A stretch of DNA of 64,000 nucleotides from Flagellimonas aurea (GTDB lineage Bacteria; Bacteroidota; Bacteroidia; Flavobacteriales; Flavobacteriaceae): contig NZ_JAFLNL010000014.1 in assembly GCF_017313785.1 (NCBI RefSeq), forward strand, positions 1 through 64,000, written 5' to 3'. Of this stretch, positions 43,796 to 53,060 are shown piece by piece. The translations under genes were made by a program, and so were the position numbers. The stretch's first letter is position 1. Every line of letters starts with the position of its first letter. Below the pieces are notes generated by a model. The model was given only the letters and a program-made list of their open reading frames with translations. It was not told where the DNA came from and did no database searches.

Positions 43796-45664
43796 ATGAA
43801 AACTTTAAAACACTTAAGCCGACTGACATTATTGCTCTTATGTATTGGGCTGACCTCTTGCTCCAATGATGACAACGGCCCAACACCACCTATGGAAGAG
43901 GATGCCAATATTGTAGAGGCAGCCCAAGCAACTTCTGAATTAAGTACTTTGGTCGCTGCGCTTCAAAAGGCAGATGAAAGTGCCAACAACGATTTGATCA
44001 CAGCTCTTAGCGGTGAAGGACCATTTACCGTATTTGCCCCGACCAACGAAGCATTCAACGATTTGCTTGCCCAATTGGATGGTTTTGATTCGCTCGATGA
44101 CTTTAGTTCACAACAATTGCAAGATTTACTTGCTGTAATTCTTACTTATCACGTAGTGGCGGATGCTGCATTTTCCACAGATTTAAGTGATGGAATGAGC
44201 CTAACCACATTACAAGGCTCTTCTCTCCAGGTAGATATCGATGGTGATGTCTTTATACAAGATGCTACCGATGTTCCGGCACAAGTGGTTGATGCAGACA
44301 TCGAGGTTTCCAACGGAGTGGTTCACATAATAGATAAAGTGTTATTACCTCAAGCCATTTTGGACGAATTGGCCGACATTATCCTTGTTCCCATTACAGA
44401 TTTGGCCATTGGAAATGAAAATCTACAAAACTTGGTGGCTGCACTAACCGCAGCGGACGGAGATTTACCAACCGTGTTGCGCGGTGATGGACCATTTACC
44501 GTATTGGCACCTACAGATGAAGCTTTTGAAAACTTCTTGGACGGTGCTGCCTTAGCAGATATTCCAACAGATGTATTGACAAACGTATTGCTCAATCACG
44601 TTATTAGCGGGGAAGTCACCTCAGAGGATTTAACAGGACTTGGTTCGGGTTATACTCGCACTCTAGCAACCGGAGCTGGGGAACAAAATGTTAGTTTGTT
44701 CTTTGATACTTCGGATGGTGTTACTTTTAACGGTGTGTCTTCTGTGATTACTCCGGATGTTAAAGCTTTGAACGGTATTGTTCATGTGGTGGATGCCGTA
44801 ATAGATATCCCTAACATTGTGGACCATGCAGTTGCCAACCCAGGGCTTTCGTCTTTAGTTGCTGCTTTGACAGATGGCGGAAACACTACTTTCACCGATT
44901 TGTTATCCAACGAAGAAGAACTTTTCACCGTATTTGCTCCAGGAAACGACGCCTTTAGCGCATTCACAAATCCAAATTCAAATGATATCAATGCCATTTT
45001 GGCCAATCATGTGGTGATGGGCGCCGCTGCTTTCCGCTCGGATTTGACCAGTACCTATTACACAACTGAGGCAGAATTCGCAACAGATGAAAACTTAAGC
45101 CTCTACGTAAATATCGATGATGGTGTTACATTGAACGGAACCAGTAGTGTGGTAATGGCGGATATCGTAGCCAGCAACGGAGTAATCCATACAGTGGATG
45201 CCGTAATCGACTTGCCGACCGTAGTGACTTTTGCTACAGCCGACCCTACCTTCTCTACTTTGGTACAAGCATTGACCGAGTTGACACCAAGTACGGATTT
45301 TGTAAGTGTATTGTCCGCTCAAGATGGGGCAGGTAGCGATCCATTTACCGTGTTCGCCCCCACAAATGATGCGTTTGCTGCTCTTGCAAGTATTCCTGGT
45401 GAAGCTGACTTGACCCCGATACTTCAGCATCATGTAGTGGCAGGAGCCAATGTTCGCTCAGGCGATCTCAGCGACGGCGCTACGGCAACAACTTTGGAAG
45501 GTGATATGATTACCATAAACCTGCCAGGCACTGGAGACAATATAGCAGACATTACTGATGGTGCAGGAAACACAGGTATTGGTATAGATGCAGTGGATGT
45601 ACAGGCCATCAACGGTGTGATTCACGTTGTGGATACCGTTCTTATACCGGATACATCAAACTAA
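43796..45664 (+). CDS. Four-domain fasciclin (FAS1) lipoprotein
   Basis: This 622-residue lipoprotein (LTSC, Cys22) has four FAS1 domains at about 40-183, 200-335, 338-470 and 473-615, each with an H1 box (FTVFAPTNEAF, FTVLAPTDEAF, FTVFAPGNDAF, FTVFAPTNDAF) and an H2 box (VHIIDKVLLP, VHVVDAVIDIP, IHTVDAVIDLP, IHVVDTVLIP). FAS1 domains mediate cell adhesion. The sequence is acidic and poor in Lys, as in many surface lipoproteins of marine flavobacteria. A strong terminator follows. Confidence 0.95.
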   Translation: MKTLKHLSRLTLLLLCIGLTSCSNDDNGPTPPMEEDANIVEAAQATSELSTLVAALQKADESANNDLITALSGEGPFTVFAPTNEAFNDLLAQLDGFDSLDDFSSQQLQDLLAVILTYHVVADAAFSTDLSDGMSLTTLQGSSLQVDIDGDVFIQDATDVPAQVVDADIEVSNGVVHIIDKVLLPQAILDELADIILVPITDLAIGNENLQNLVAALTAADGDLPTVLRGDGPFTVLAPTDEAFENFLDGAALADIPTDVLTNVLLNHVISGEVTSEDLTGLGSGYTRTLATGAGEQNVSLFFDTSDGVTFNGVSSVITPDVKALNGIVHVVDAVIDIPNIVDHAVANPGLSSLVAALTDGGNTTFTDLLSNEEELFTVFAPGNDAFSAFTNPNSNDINAILANHVVMGAAAFRSDLTSTYYTTEAEFATDENLSLYVNIDDGVTLNGTSSVVMADIVASNGVIHTVDAVIDLPTVVTFATADPTFSTLVQALTELTPSTDFVSVLSAQDGAGSDPFTVFAPTNDAFAALASIPGEADLTPILQHHVVAGANVRSGDLSDGATATTLEGDMITINLPGTGDNIADITDGAGNTGIGIDAVDVQAINGVIHVVDTVLIPDTSN

Positions 45665-45690
45665 CTGATTTTTGATTGATAGATAGTGTG

Positions 45691-45726
45691 AAAAAGCCCC
45701 CTCAATTAATTTTGAGGGGGCTTTTT
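45691..45726. terminator. Strong terminator after the fasciclin gene
   Basis: AAAAAGCCCCCTCAA, loop TTAATT, TTGAGGGGGCTTTTT: a perfect 15-bp stem flanked by A and T tracts, 27 bp after the stop. It could work in either direction. Confidence 0.95.
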
Positions 45727-45832
45727 ATCGTGTACAGGTTACCGTTTATCGATGACACATCAACATCGGAATATTTACCCACAAAAAGCGGCTGTTTTAC
45801 AACTATTAATTTTTTCAGTCTAGGTAATACCG

Positions 45833-45911
45833 CATCTTTGGAGTCCCAAATCTTTCCAAACTATACCTGTAAATGGAAACTCCCCCAAGGCAATCTTGAG
45901 GGAGTTTTTTT
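45833..45911 (+). ncRNA. Possible small RNA in the fasciclin-yidC gap
   Basis: A promoter-like CATCTTTG (one base off TAnnTTTG) at 45833-45840 is followed by a TTTCCA/TGGAAA stem (45853-45879) and a terminator: AAACTCCCCCAAG / CTTGAGGGAGTTT (45877-45907, one mismatch) with a T-run to 45911. The terminator is oriented on the plus strand, where no gene ends nearby: the fasciclin transcript already stops at 45691-45726. A transcript of about 65 nt fits, but the -33 element is missing and a read-through back-up terminator is an alternative. Confidence 0.3.
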
Positions 45912-45941
45912 ATTTTGTCCAAAAAGTAATTTTCTTCCAGG

Positions 45942-47810
45942 TTATCTTCTTCCTGACTTCTTTTGCTCTTCGGCCTGTTCCATCATTTCGCGCATCTTAC
46001 GCTGGAACTTGTTCTCCTTTTTAGGCTTTTTCTTGTTCTCCTGAATCTGGGCATGTATCTTATCCTCGTCCAAGATATAATTCTTGATGGCCAACATAAT
46101 AAAGATGGTAATCAAGTTGGAGATAAAGTAGTACAAACTCAACCCACTCGCATAGTTGTTGAAGAAGAACAACATCATAATGGGGGATAGGTACATAATG
46201 AACTTCATGTTCGGCATACCGGGCTGCTGCTGCATCTGCATGCTCTGACCAGTGGTCATCTGCATGTAGAAGAAAATGGCAATCGAAGCCAAAATCGGGA
46301 ACAGTGAAACGTGGTCTCCATAAAATGGTATGGTGAACGGCAGTTCAAAAATGGTATCATAAGATGATAGATCCTCGGCCCATAAGAAAGGCTTCTGGCG
46401 CAACGCAAAAGACGTTGGGAAAAACATGAACAGGGAATAGAAAATAGGCAACTGCAATAAAGCGGGAACACATCCACTCATAGGGCTTACACCAGCTTTA
46501 TTGTAGACCTTCATGGTCTCCTGCTGCTTTTTCATGGCGTTGTCCTTGTACTTTTCATTGATTTCCGAAATCTCAGGTTTCAACACCTTCATCTTGGCCT
46601 GCGACAAATAGGATTTATAGGTCACCGGCGACAATGCCAATCGCACCAAAATGGTCATGATTACAATGGCGATACCGTATGGCAAGAACGAACTTAAGAA
46701 TGTATAGAACGGTGTGAACACATATCGGTTGATCCAACCGAAAATACCCCACCCAAATGGAATGGAATCCGCCAATCCCAATTCCGTATAGTTATCCAAG
46801 ACCTTAACATCGGTAGGCCCATAATACCAGTACATATTTTGAGATATTTCCCCGCCCTGATATTCCAATGGAGCCTTTGTACTGTATTCTTTGGTAAAAC
46901 GAAGTTCCTTGCTTTCTTCCTCAACCAAATTGGTAGAAGTCAAATCAGCAGTTTTGAAATGATCGTCGGTTGCCAGAATGGAGCTGAAGAAGTGTTGACG
47001 GTAAGACAACCATTTTACATCCTCTTCGGTCTCTTCGTCAAAATCACTGCTCTCCGAAAGTTTACTGATATCACCATCATCGTTGTTGTACGTTAAACGG
47101 GTATATCTATTTTCGTACTGTACACTCTTGTTGTGCCGGATTCCTTTCAAATCCCACTCCAAAGTAACAGGTTTGCTGGTGTTAAAAACTCCGTTCAACC
47201 CTTGGGAACGAATGGTAAAATCCACCAAATACTCATTAGGTTTCATCTCGTAGCGGTACTCCAAAAATTTGCCATTGGCAACTTTTGCCTTCATGGACAG
47301 CACCTTATTATCACCGCTTTGGGTAAGGGATGGCTCAAAATATAAATCTGCAGTGCTCAATACTCGGTTATCCGATGTGGTAAAGTTCAATGCAAAGTTG
47401 GCATTTCCGTCCTTCACCAAATACACGGGAATAGAATCGAAGGTTACGAACTCCTTCATTTTTGCCTCTACAATCTGTCCTCCTTTATTGGAAATTTCCA
47501 GTTTCAGCACTTCATTTTCAAGTAGCGTGGTTCCGTCCGTAGTTTGGGTGAACCCAAATGCACCAACGGTACTCTTGTAATTGGCCACGGCCGTGGAGTC
47601 GTTAAGATCTATGGTCTTGGTCTCCTTGACAGGGGCGGTTTTAACCTCCTGCTCCTTCTTGGCGGCCTCAGCTTCTATTCGTGCTTGCTCTGCTTTTTGA
47701 GCTTCAAGCTCTTCTGGCGTTGGCTGATTTTGGAAAAACATAAAAATGAGTATCCCAAAAATCAGTACAAATCCAATAATGGATTTAATATCCAGCTTCT
47801 TTTCTTCCAT
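45942..47810 (-). CDS. yidC: Membrane protein insertase YidC
   Basis: Inserts proteins into the inner membrane alone or with SecYEG. The 622-residue protein has a first membrane helix at about 9-26, a large periplasmic beta-sandwich domain (about 60-340), and the C-terminal Oxa1/YidC domain with five helices (ARLALSPVTYKSYLSQAKMK, FPTSFALRQKPFLWAEDLSSYD). The basic tail (KKKPKKENKFQRKMREMMEQ) is usual. Its promoter lies in the 3' end of pyrG. Confidence 0.97.
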   Translation of the reverse strand: MEEKKLDIKSIIGFVLIFGILIFMFFQNQPTPEELEAQKAEQARIEAEAAKKEQEVKTAPVKETKTIDLNDSTAVANYKSTVGAFGFTQTTDGTTLLENEVLKLEISNKGGQIVEAKMKEFVTFDSIPVYLVKDGNANFALNFTTSDNRVLSTADLYFEPSLTQSGDNKVLSMKAKVANGKFLEYRYEMKPNEYLVDFTIRSQGLNGVFNTSKPVTLEWDLKGIRHNKSVQYENRYTRLTYNNDDGDISKLSESSDFDEETEEDVKWLSYRQHFFSSILATDDHFKTADLTSTNLVEEESKELRFTKEYSTKAPLEYQGGEISQNMYWYYGPTDVKVLDNYTELGLADSIPFGWGIFGWINRYVFTPFYTFLSSFLPYGIAIVIMTILVRLALSPVTYKSYLSQAKMKVLKPEISEINEKYKDNAMKKQQETMKVYNKAGVSPMSGCVPALLQLPIFYSLFMFFPTSFALRQKPFLWAEDLSSYDTIFELPFTIPFYGDHVSLFPILASIAIFFYMQMTTGQSMQMQQQPGMPNMKFIMYLSPIMMLFFFNNYASGLSLYYFISNLITIFIMLAIKNYILDEDKIHAQIQENKKKPKKENKFQRKMREMMEQAEEQKKSGRR

Positions 47811-47852
47811 GAATATTATTTAGTAGAAATATGTATTTGGTATTTCAGTTGA

Positions 47853-47885
47853 CAAATATATGTCCAAAAGCCTGTTTTATGCCAA
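47853..47885 (-). promoter_or_regulatory. Bacteroidota promoter of yidC
   Basis: On the minus strand TTG (47885-47883), a 22-nt spacer and TATATTTG (47860-47853). The -33 element is in the last codons of pyrG, so yidC can be transcribed apart from it. Confidence 0.65.
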
Positions 47886-49511
47886 ACTGGCATTGTTTTG
47901 TTTCTGTTTATGGTCCAAAACCGCCTTTACAAAGCCCACGAACAAAGGATGCGGATTTGCTACCGTACTTTTATATTCGGGATGGTACTGTACCCCAACA
48001 AACCAAGGATGGGATGGAATTTCCACAACTTCTACAAGACCTGTTTTTGGATTAAGCCCCGAAGCCACCAAACCGGCTTCCTCCAATTTATCCTTGTATT
48101 TATTGTTGAACTCATACCTGTGCCTGTGGCGTTCCTCGATATCGGAAGTACCGTACACGCCATGAACCAAACTTCCCTCTTTAAGGTGGCAGTCCCAACT
48201 TCCCAAACGCATGGTGCCTCCCTTATCGGTAACATTTTTTTGTTCCTCCATTAAGCTGATTACCGGGTCCGGGGTATCCTTGTTCATTTCGGTAGAGTTG
48301 GCTTGCGATAGGCCAAGAACGGTACGTGCAAACTCGATTACCGCCATTTGCATGCCCAAGCAGATGCCCAAGAATGGAATATTGTTCTCACGGGCGTAGG
48401 TGACGGCATTTACCTTGCCTTCAATACCTCGTTCACCAAAACCTGGAGCTACCAAAATACCGTCCAGTCCCTGCAATTTCTTTTCAATATTTTTAGCTGA
48501 CAAATGCTCGGAGTGGATAGATTTTACCTCAACCTCAACTTCGTTCGTCGCACCGGCATGGATAAATGCCTCTTGTATTGACTTATATGAATCTGGCAGT
48601 TCAACATACTTACCTATCAACCCAATGACTACCTTGTCCTTAGGGTTTTTATGACGCTGTAAAAACTCTTTCCATTGGTCCAAATTGGGTTCGGTGGTAT
48701 TCGGAAGCGCCAATTTTTCCAAGGTCACGGTATCCAATCCCTCCTCTTGCATCAATAAAGGGACATCATAAATGGTAGATGCATCTATGGATTGAATTAC
48801 GGCCTCTTTCCTAACATTGCAGAAAAGTGCCAATTTTTCTTTTATATCCTCAGAGATATGGTGTTCGGTCCTACATACCAATATATCGGCCTTGATTCCA
48901 CTTTCCATCAAAGTCTTAACGGAGTGCTGGGTCGGCTTGGTCTTTAATTCACCGGCAGCGGAAAGGAATGGCACCAAGGTAAGGTGCACCACAATTCCGT
49001 TATGCTCACCCAATTCCCATAGCAATTGACGAACCGATTCTATATAAGGTAGTGATTCAATATCCCCTACGGTTCCACCAATTTCGGTAATAACGATATC
49101 ATAATCGCCACTTTTTCCCAAAATTTGGATACGTTCCTTAATTTCGTTGGTGATATGTGGAACCACCTGTACAGTCTTGCCCAAAAACTCACCGCGGCGT
49201 TCCTTTTCAATAACACTTTGATAAATTCTACCTGTGGTTACGTTGTTGGCCTGTGAAGTACGTACGTTCAAAAAACGTTCGTAGTGGCCAAGATCCAAGT
49301 CGGTTTCGGCACCGTCATCGGTCACATAACATTCGCCATGCTCATACGGATTAAGTGTTCCCGGGTCAACATTAATGTATGGATCCAGCTTTTGGATGGT
49401 GGTTCGGTACCCCCTGGCCTGCAGTAGTTTAGCCAAGGATGCGGCGATAATTCCTTTACCCAATGAAGAGGTAACGCCTCCCGTAACGAAAATGTACTTG
49501 GTATCTGACAT
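47877..49511 (-). CDS. pyrG: CTP synthase
   Basis: Converts UTP to CTP using ATP and glutamine. The 544-residue protein has the synthetase domain (KYIFVTGGVTSSLGKGI, P-loop) and the C-terminal glutamine amidotransferase domain with the nucleophile Cys in FLGICLGMQ and the His-Pro-Glu of VQYHPEYKS. An upstream ATG at 49520 is in frame; MSDTKYIFVTGG at 49511 is the family start. DUF3820 lies 49 bp upstream on the same strand. Confidence 0.97.
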   Translation of the reverse strand: MSDTKYIFVTGGVTSSLGKGIIAASLAKLLQARGYRTTIQKLDPYINVDPGTLNPYEHGECYVTDDGAETDLDLGHYERFLNVRTSQANNVTTGRIYQSVIEKERRGEFLGKTVQVVPHITNEIKERIQILGKSGDYDIVITEIGGTVGDIESLPYIESVRQLLWELGEHNGIVVHLTLVPFLSAAGELKTKPTQHSVKTLMESGIKADILVCRTEHHISEDIKEKLALFCNVRKEAVIQSIDASTIYDVPLLMQEEGLDTVTLEKLALPNTTEPNLDQWKEFLQRHKNPKDKVVIGLIGKYVELPDSYKSIQEAFIHAGATNEVEVEVKSIHSEHLSAKNIEKKLQGLDGILVAPGFGERGIEGKVNAVTYARENNIPFLGICLGMQMAVIEFARTVLGLSQANSTEMNKDTPDPVISLMEEQKNVTDKGGTMRLGSWDCHLKEGSLVHGVYGTSDIEERHRHRYEFNNKYKDKLEEAGLVASGLNPKTGLVEVVEIPSHPWFVGVQYHPEYKSTVANPHPLFVGFVKAVLDHKQKQNNASLA

Positions 49512-49560
49512 ATTGATCATTCTATTACGGGGCGTAAAATTACTAATTGCTGGGCAAAAA

Positions 49561-49803
49561 TCAGGTAGATTCGCGAGGAAAATCTTTTTGCAACTTTCTA
49601 ATGATGGGTTCCAGGTTGTTGTCCTTGATTGTCAACATGGTATTTAAGTAACCGCCCAATTTGCCTTCGGGAAACCCTTTTTGGCGAAACCAGACCAAAT
49701 AGGGCAATGGCAGGTCCACAAGGTATCTGCCCTTGAATTTACCGAACGGCATCTTATAATGTGCCAGTTCCAACAATTGTTTTGAATCGGGGCGTATTTC
49801 CAT
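49561..49803 (-). CDS. DUF3820 family protein
   Basis: An 80-residue protein with the DUF3820 pattern: MPFGKFKGRYLVDLPLPYLVWF and a short helical tail. The family (once called putative quorum-sensing-regulated virulence factor) has no known function. The frame is open to 49914, but the ATG at 49803 is the natural start since the upstream part overlaps the divergent gene. It may share a transcript with pyrG. Confidence 0.87.
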   Translation of the reverse strand: MEIRPDSKQLLELAHYKMPFGKFKGRYLVDLPLPYLVWFRQKGFPEGKLGGYLNTMLTIKDNNLEPIIRKLQKDFPREST

Positions 49804-49846
49804 ATCTAGGTCTAAAATACTATCTTTCCGAGAACAAATCCACACA

Positions 49847-50710
49847 ATGAAACGTAGAAATTTTATAGCCACGGCCGCCGTCGGGTCTGCAGGTCTGGCC
49901 TCAACCTCTGCCATGGCTTACGGCCAAGGCCAAAACAAAGAATTCAAACTCAAGAACAATATTAACCATAGTGTATGCGAATGGTGTTTTAACGATATTC
50001 CCCTTGAGGATTTCTTAAAGACCTTAAACGAATTGGGAGTAAAGGCCATTGATTTGGTCGGGCCGGATAGATGGCCCATATTGAAGAAATACGATATCCA
50101 TTGTTCCATGTGCAATGGTGCGGAAATTAGTTTGACCGAGGGCTGGAACAATCCAAAATACCACGAGCAACTTATAAAAAATTATACTGAAATGATTCCT
50201 AAAGTGGCCGAGGCCGGTTACACCAACCTTATCTGTTTTAGCGGCAACCGTAATGGTATGAACGACTACGTGGGGCTGCAAAATTGCGTTGATGGACTCT
50301 CGCAGATTATGCCCTTGGCGGAAAAACATGGTGTGGTCATCCAAATGGAACTGTTCAACCAGGTGAACCACCCGGATTATATGTGCGACAACTCGCTTTG
50401 GGGCGTGGAACTTTGTAAGCACTTGGGGAGCGACAACTTTAAACTATTGTTCGATATCTACCACATGCAGATCCAAGAAGGCGACATTATCCGAAGTATT
50501 CAAAACTACCACCCTTATTTTGGACACTACCATACAGCAGGTGTTCCAGGAAGACATGAAATCGATGAGACACAAGAACTTTACTATCCGGCAATCATAA
50601 AAGCGATACATGCAACCGGTTTTACCGGGTATGTAGCACAAGAGTTTATCGTTACCTGGGAAGATAAAATCGGGGCGTTAAAAGATGCTTTTACAAGGTG
50701 TGATGTTTAA
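49847..50710 (+). CDS. Tat-exported TIM-barrel sugar isomerase-like protein (hydroxypyruvate isomerase family)
   Basis: The 287-residue protein has an N-terminal twin-arginine signal (MKRRNFIATAA, Arg3-Arg4) cleaved near AMA. The rest is an AP-endonuclease-2-like TIM barrel of the Hyi/hydroxypyruvate isomerase type, with metal ligands in MELFNQ, LFDIYHMQ, HYHTAGVPGRHE and AQEF. A Hyi-type enzyme exported by Tat is typical of Bacteroidota and Planctomycetota, with unknown substrates. TATCTTTC at 49821-49828 is a near-consensus -7 box. Confidence 0.88.
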   Translation: MKRRNFIATAAVGSAGLASTSAMAYGQGQNKEFKLKNNINHSVCEWCFNDIPLEDFLKTLNELGVKAIDLVGPDRWPILKKYDIHCSMCNGAEISLTEGWNNPKYHEQLIKNYTEMIPKVAEAGYTNLICFSGNRNGMNDYVGLQNCVDGLSQIMPLAEKHGVVIQMELFNQVNHPDYMCDNSLWGVELCKHLGSDNFKLLFDIYHMQIQEGDIIRSIQNYHPYFGHYHTAGVPGRHEIDETQELYYPAIIKAIHATGFTGYVAQEFIVTWEDKIGALKDAFTRCDV

Positions 50711-50793
50711 TCAACCCATCCATTGATAGGACATTACACTCAAACTCTTATTGAATTCCATAAATAGGTAGTGCATTTTTCAAAATTCGGACT

Positions 50794-50801
50794 TAGCTTT
50801 G
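50794..50801 (+). promoter_or_regulatory. Candidate -7 element of the K+ transporter gene
   Basis: TAGCTTTG matches TAnnTTTG, 26 nt before the ATG; no TTG at -33. Confidence 0.5.
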
Positions 50802-50827
50802 CATGAAAATTTGAAACCTAAATTGAA

Positions 50828-52165
50828 ATGTTCAGCGCAATTCAATCCAGATACAAAAGATTCCAAATAAGTAAGTCGCCCCAACTAAATTTAGTCTGGG
50901 GCTTTTTTTTGTACACCCTGATGGGGTTTCTATTGCTATCGATTCCACTTTTTCACAGAACCGATGTCGCCTTTTTGGACAACCTATTTATTTCAACTTC
51001 GGCCATCTCAACCACCGGACTTGTAACGATAAGCATATTTGATTCTTACAATTTTTTTGGGCAGTTCATCATTATGATACTTATTCAGTTGGGCGGGATT
51101 GGTTATATGACCCTGACCACGTATTACCTGCTCTTCACGACCAAACGCATTACCAGATGGCACCAAAAAATTATTGGTGCGGAATTCACCATGCCCGCTA
51201 CCATTCAAATCAAGGATTTTATAAAAAGTGTTGTTTATTTTACATTGGTGATGGAGTTTTTGGGGACCATTTCCTTTTACATAGCTTTTCATCAAGAAGG
51301 GATTACGGGCCTAAAAGGTATGTGGTTTTCCCTATTCCATAGCGTTTCTTCCTTCTGCACGGCCGGTTCTAGCTTATTCAATGATAGTTTTGAGAGCTTT
51401 TCTGAAAACACCCTCATCAATTGGACCATTTCTATCTTAGCAATTGCGGGATCCCTTGGTTTTATAGTGATAACCGATGTTTGGTACAGGATTAGGGGAA
51501 AGTCAAAGGCGATTACCTTTACCTCTAAAATTATAATTTATGGATTTATAATTCTACTGGGGATTGGCTCGTTGCTATTTTATTTTACAGAACCCCTTGT
51601 AAAAGCATCCGAACACAGGTTGATGGAAGCCTTTTTCCAGTCGATGACCTCCATGACCACCGTTGGGTTCAATACCGTGCCGATTGGTTCGCTCTCATTG
51701 CCACTCCTCCTTTTGACCATTTTTTTGATGTACATCGGGGCGTCGCCATCCGGTACCGCCGGTGGGATGAAGATAACCACATTGACCGCTATGGTCGCCA
51801 TTTTAAAAAGTCGGTTGCTCGGTCAGAAAAAAATAACTTTTTTGAAAAGGACAATACCTCTTGAACGCCTTTTTGTGGCGACGTCCACCTTTATACTCTA
51901 TACCTCGATGATTTTTCTATTCAGCTTTTTGCTTTCCTTTACCGAGGAATCAAGTTTTGACAAAATCCTTTTTGAAGTGGCCTCTGCACTTGGAACCGTA
52001 GGTTTAAGCACAGGAATAACCGCCGACCTTTCAGAGGTTGGAAAATCGCTTATCATCTTATTGATGTTTTTGGGGCGTGTTGGGGTACTTACTTTTGGTT
52101 TTGCTTTGTTGATGCGAATGAAAAAGCAAGATTTAAAATTGAAAAGTGAAGATTTGGCCGTGTAG
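50828..52165 (+). CDS. TrkH/KtrB family potassium transporter
   Basis: The 445-residue K+ translocating subunit has four membrane-pore-membrane repeats. The selectivity-filter loops read STTGL, CTAGS, TTVGF and GTVGL, and the glycine at each filter centre is kept. The size resembles KtrB rather than TrkH. The usual regulatory partner with RCK/KTN domains (TrkA/KtrA) is not next to it and not elsewhere in the window. It stands alone on the plus strand. Confidence 0.93.
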   Translation: MFSAIQSRYKRFQISKSPQLNLVWGFFLYTLMGFLLLSIPLFHRTDVAFLDNLFISTSAISTTGLVTISIFDSYNFFGQFIIMILIQLGGIGYMTLTTYYLLFTTKRITRWHQKIIGAEFTMPATIQIKDFIKSVVYFTLVMEFLGTISFYIAFHQEGITGLKGMWFSLFHSVSSFCTAGSSLFNDSFESFSENTLINWTISILAIAGSLGFIVITDVWYRIRGKSKAITFTSKIIIYGFIILLGIGSLLFYFTEPLVKASEHRLMEAFFQSMTSMTTVGFNTVPIGSLSLPLLLLTIFLMYIGASPSGTAGGMKITTLTAMVAILKSRLLGQKKITFLKRTIPLERLFVATSTFILYTSMIFLFSFLLSFTEESSFDKILFEVASALGTVGLSTGITADLSEVGKSLIILLMFLGRVGVLTFGFALLMRMKKQDLKLKSEDLAV

Positions 52166-52222
52166 ATCGCAGCAGGGATAGGGCTAAAAAGATAGCTGTT
52201 CTAGATTTCTTGTGGTGTAAAA

Positions 52223-52420
52223 TTACCCTGCTCTCAAAACCCTGACCACTCCCCTGATTGCCGTGGCCACTTCCTGTAACTCGTCTCTGGAAAAAGTGTC
52301 TTCTTCCACATAGAACAACATTTCCACGGCTAAATCCAAGTGCTCCGCTAAAGCCTCAGGAGTGCCATAAGTATCAAAAATTAATTGTAACAACTCAATC
52401 TTCTGTTCTAAAGAAATCAA
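52223..52420 (-). CDS. Small helical protein, unknown function
   Basis: A 65-residue acidic, mostly helical protein (LEQKIELLQLIFDTYG, ALAEHLDLAVEML, SRDELQEVATAIRGVVRVL). No family recognised. The composition and amphipathic pattern look like a real protein, but length alone does not prove it. An inverted repeat (CTTTGAT / ATCAAAG, containing GATTC-ACTA-GAATC at 52437-52450) lies just upstream of its start and could be an operator. Confidence 0.5.
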   Translation of the reverse strand: MISLEQKIELLQLIFDTYGTPEALAEHLDLAVEMLFYVEEDTFSRDELQEVATAIRGVVRVLRAG

Positions 52421-52422
52421 AC

Positions 52423-52454
52423 CTTTGATGATTTAAGATTCACTAGAATCAAAG
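52423..52454. promoter_or_regulatory. Inverted repeat upstream of the small ORF
   Basis: CTTTGAT at 52423-52429 and ATCAAAG at 52448-52454 enclose GATTC-ACTA-GAATC (52437-52450). The symmetry might bind a dimeric regulator; there is no direct evidence. Confidence 0.3.
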
Positions 52455-52526
52455 TTCATCATTTGATTGCAGATAGCTAGCCCTATTTATCGTACAAAAA
52501 ATAAATTCAAGCTATGGGTGTAGAAA

Positions 52527-53060
52527 TTATTCCGATTCTTTTAAGGTCTCAGCAATCTTTCGGTTCCACTCTGCCTGCTTTTCACGGTTTCGGGAAAAGT
52601 TGGTTTCCCAATCATAACGCTCTTGGCACTCTTGAAGTTCTTTGAGAATATCTTTATAAATCTTCCTTACCTCAGCCTTTACATCATCGGAAAAAGAAGT
52701 CCTTCGGAGCTTGTCGCGCATTTTACGGGCAAAAATTTCGGTAATGTCAAAATGTAGTTGCTCGTGCGCCAACGTATTTGTATTGCACAGTTCGGGCTTG
52801 TACCATGATTCGTTCGGATAGAAATAGGCATTCACCTCAAAATCCAAATGAACCTCGTGATGCAATAAATTTGCTGAATAGGAATAGCTGATACCGCTTG
52901 CCGTAGTTGCCGCAGATTCTTCGGCAGGAGGCACTTTCCCCTTAAAATCGGCCCAAGCAAGCCTTATATCTTCGCTCCATGGAACTCCCTGCTCGATTTC
53001 TTGCGCCAATCCAAAAAAACCAAGTAGAAGAATACATCCTATGGAAATTATTTTGTCCAA
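52527..53060 (-). CDS. DUF922 domain protein, zinc-peptidase-like
   Basis: The 177-residue exported protein (signal ends about LAQ, residue 20) has a DUF922 domain with HEQLH (His99, Glu100, His103), a zincin-like motif followed by DITE with Glu108. DUF922 members are predicted secreted Zn-dependent proteases. The C-terminal third is a charged coiled coil (KDILKELQECQERYDWETNF). It overlaps the OsmC gene by 13 bp and is the last gene of the guaA operon. Confidence 0.87.
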   Translation of the reverse strand: MDKIISIGCILLLGFFGLAQEIEQGVPWSEDIRLAWADFKGKVPPAEESAATTASGISYSYSANLLHHEVHLDFEVNAYFYPNESWYKPELCNTNTLAHEQLHFDITEIFARKMRDKLRRTSFSDDVKAEVRKIYKDILKELQECQERYDWETNFSRNREKQAEWNRKIAETLKESE

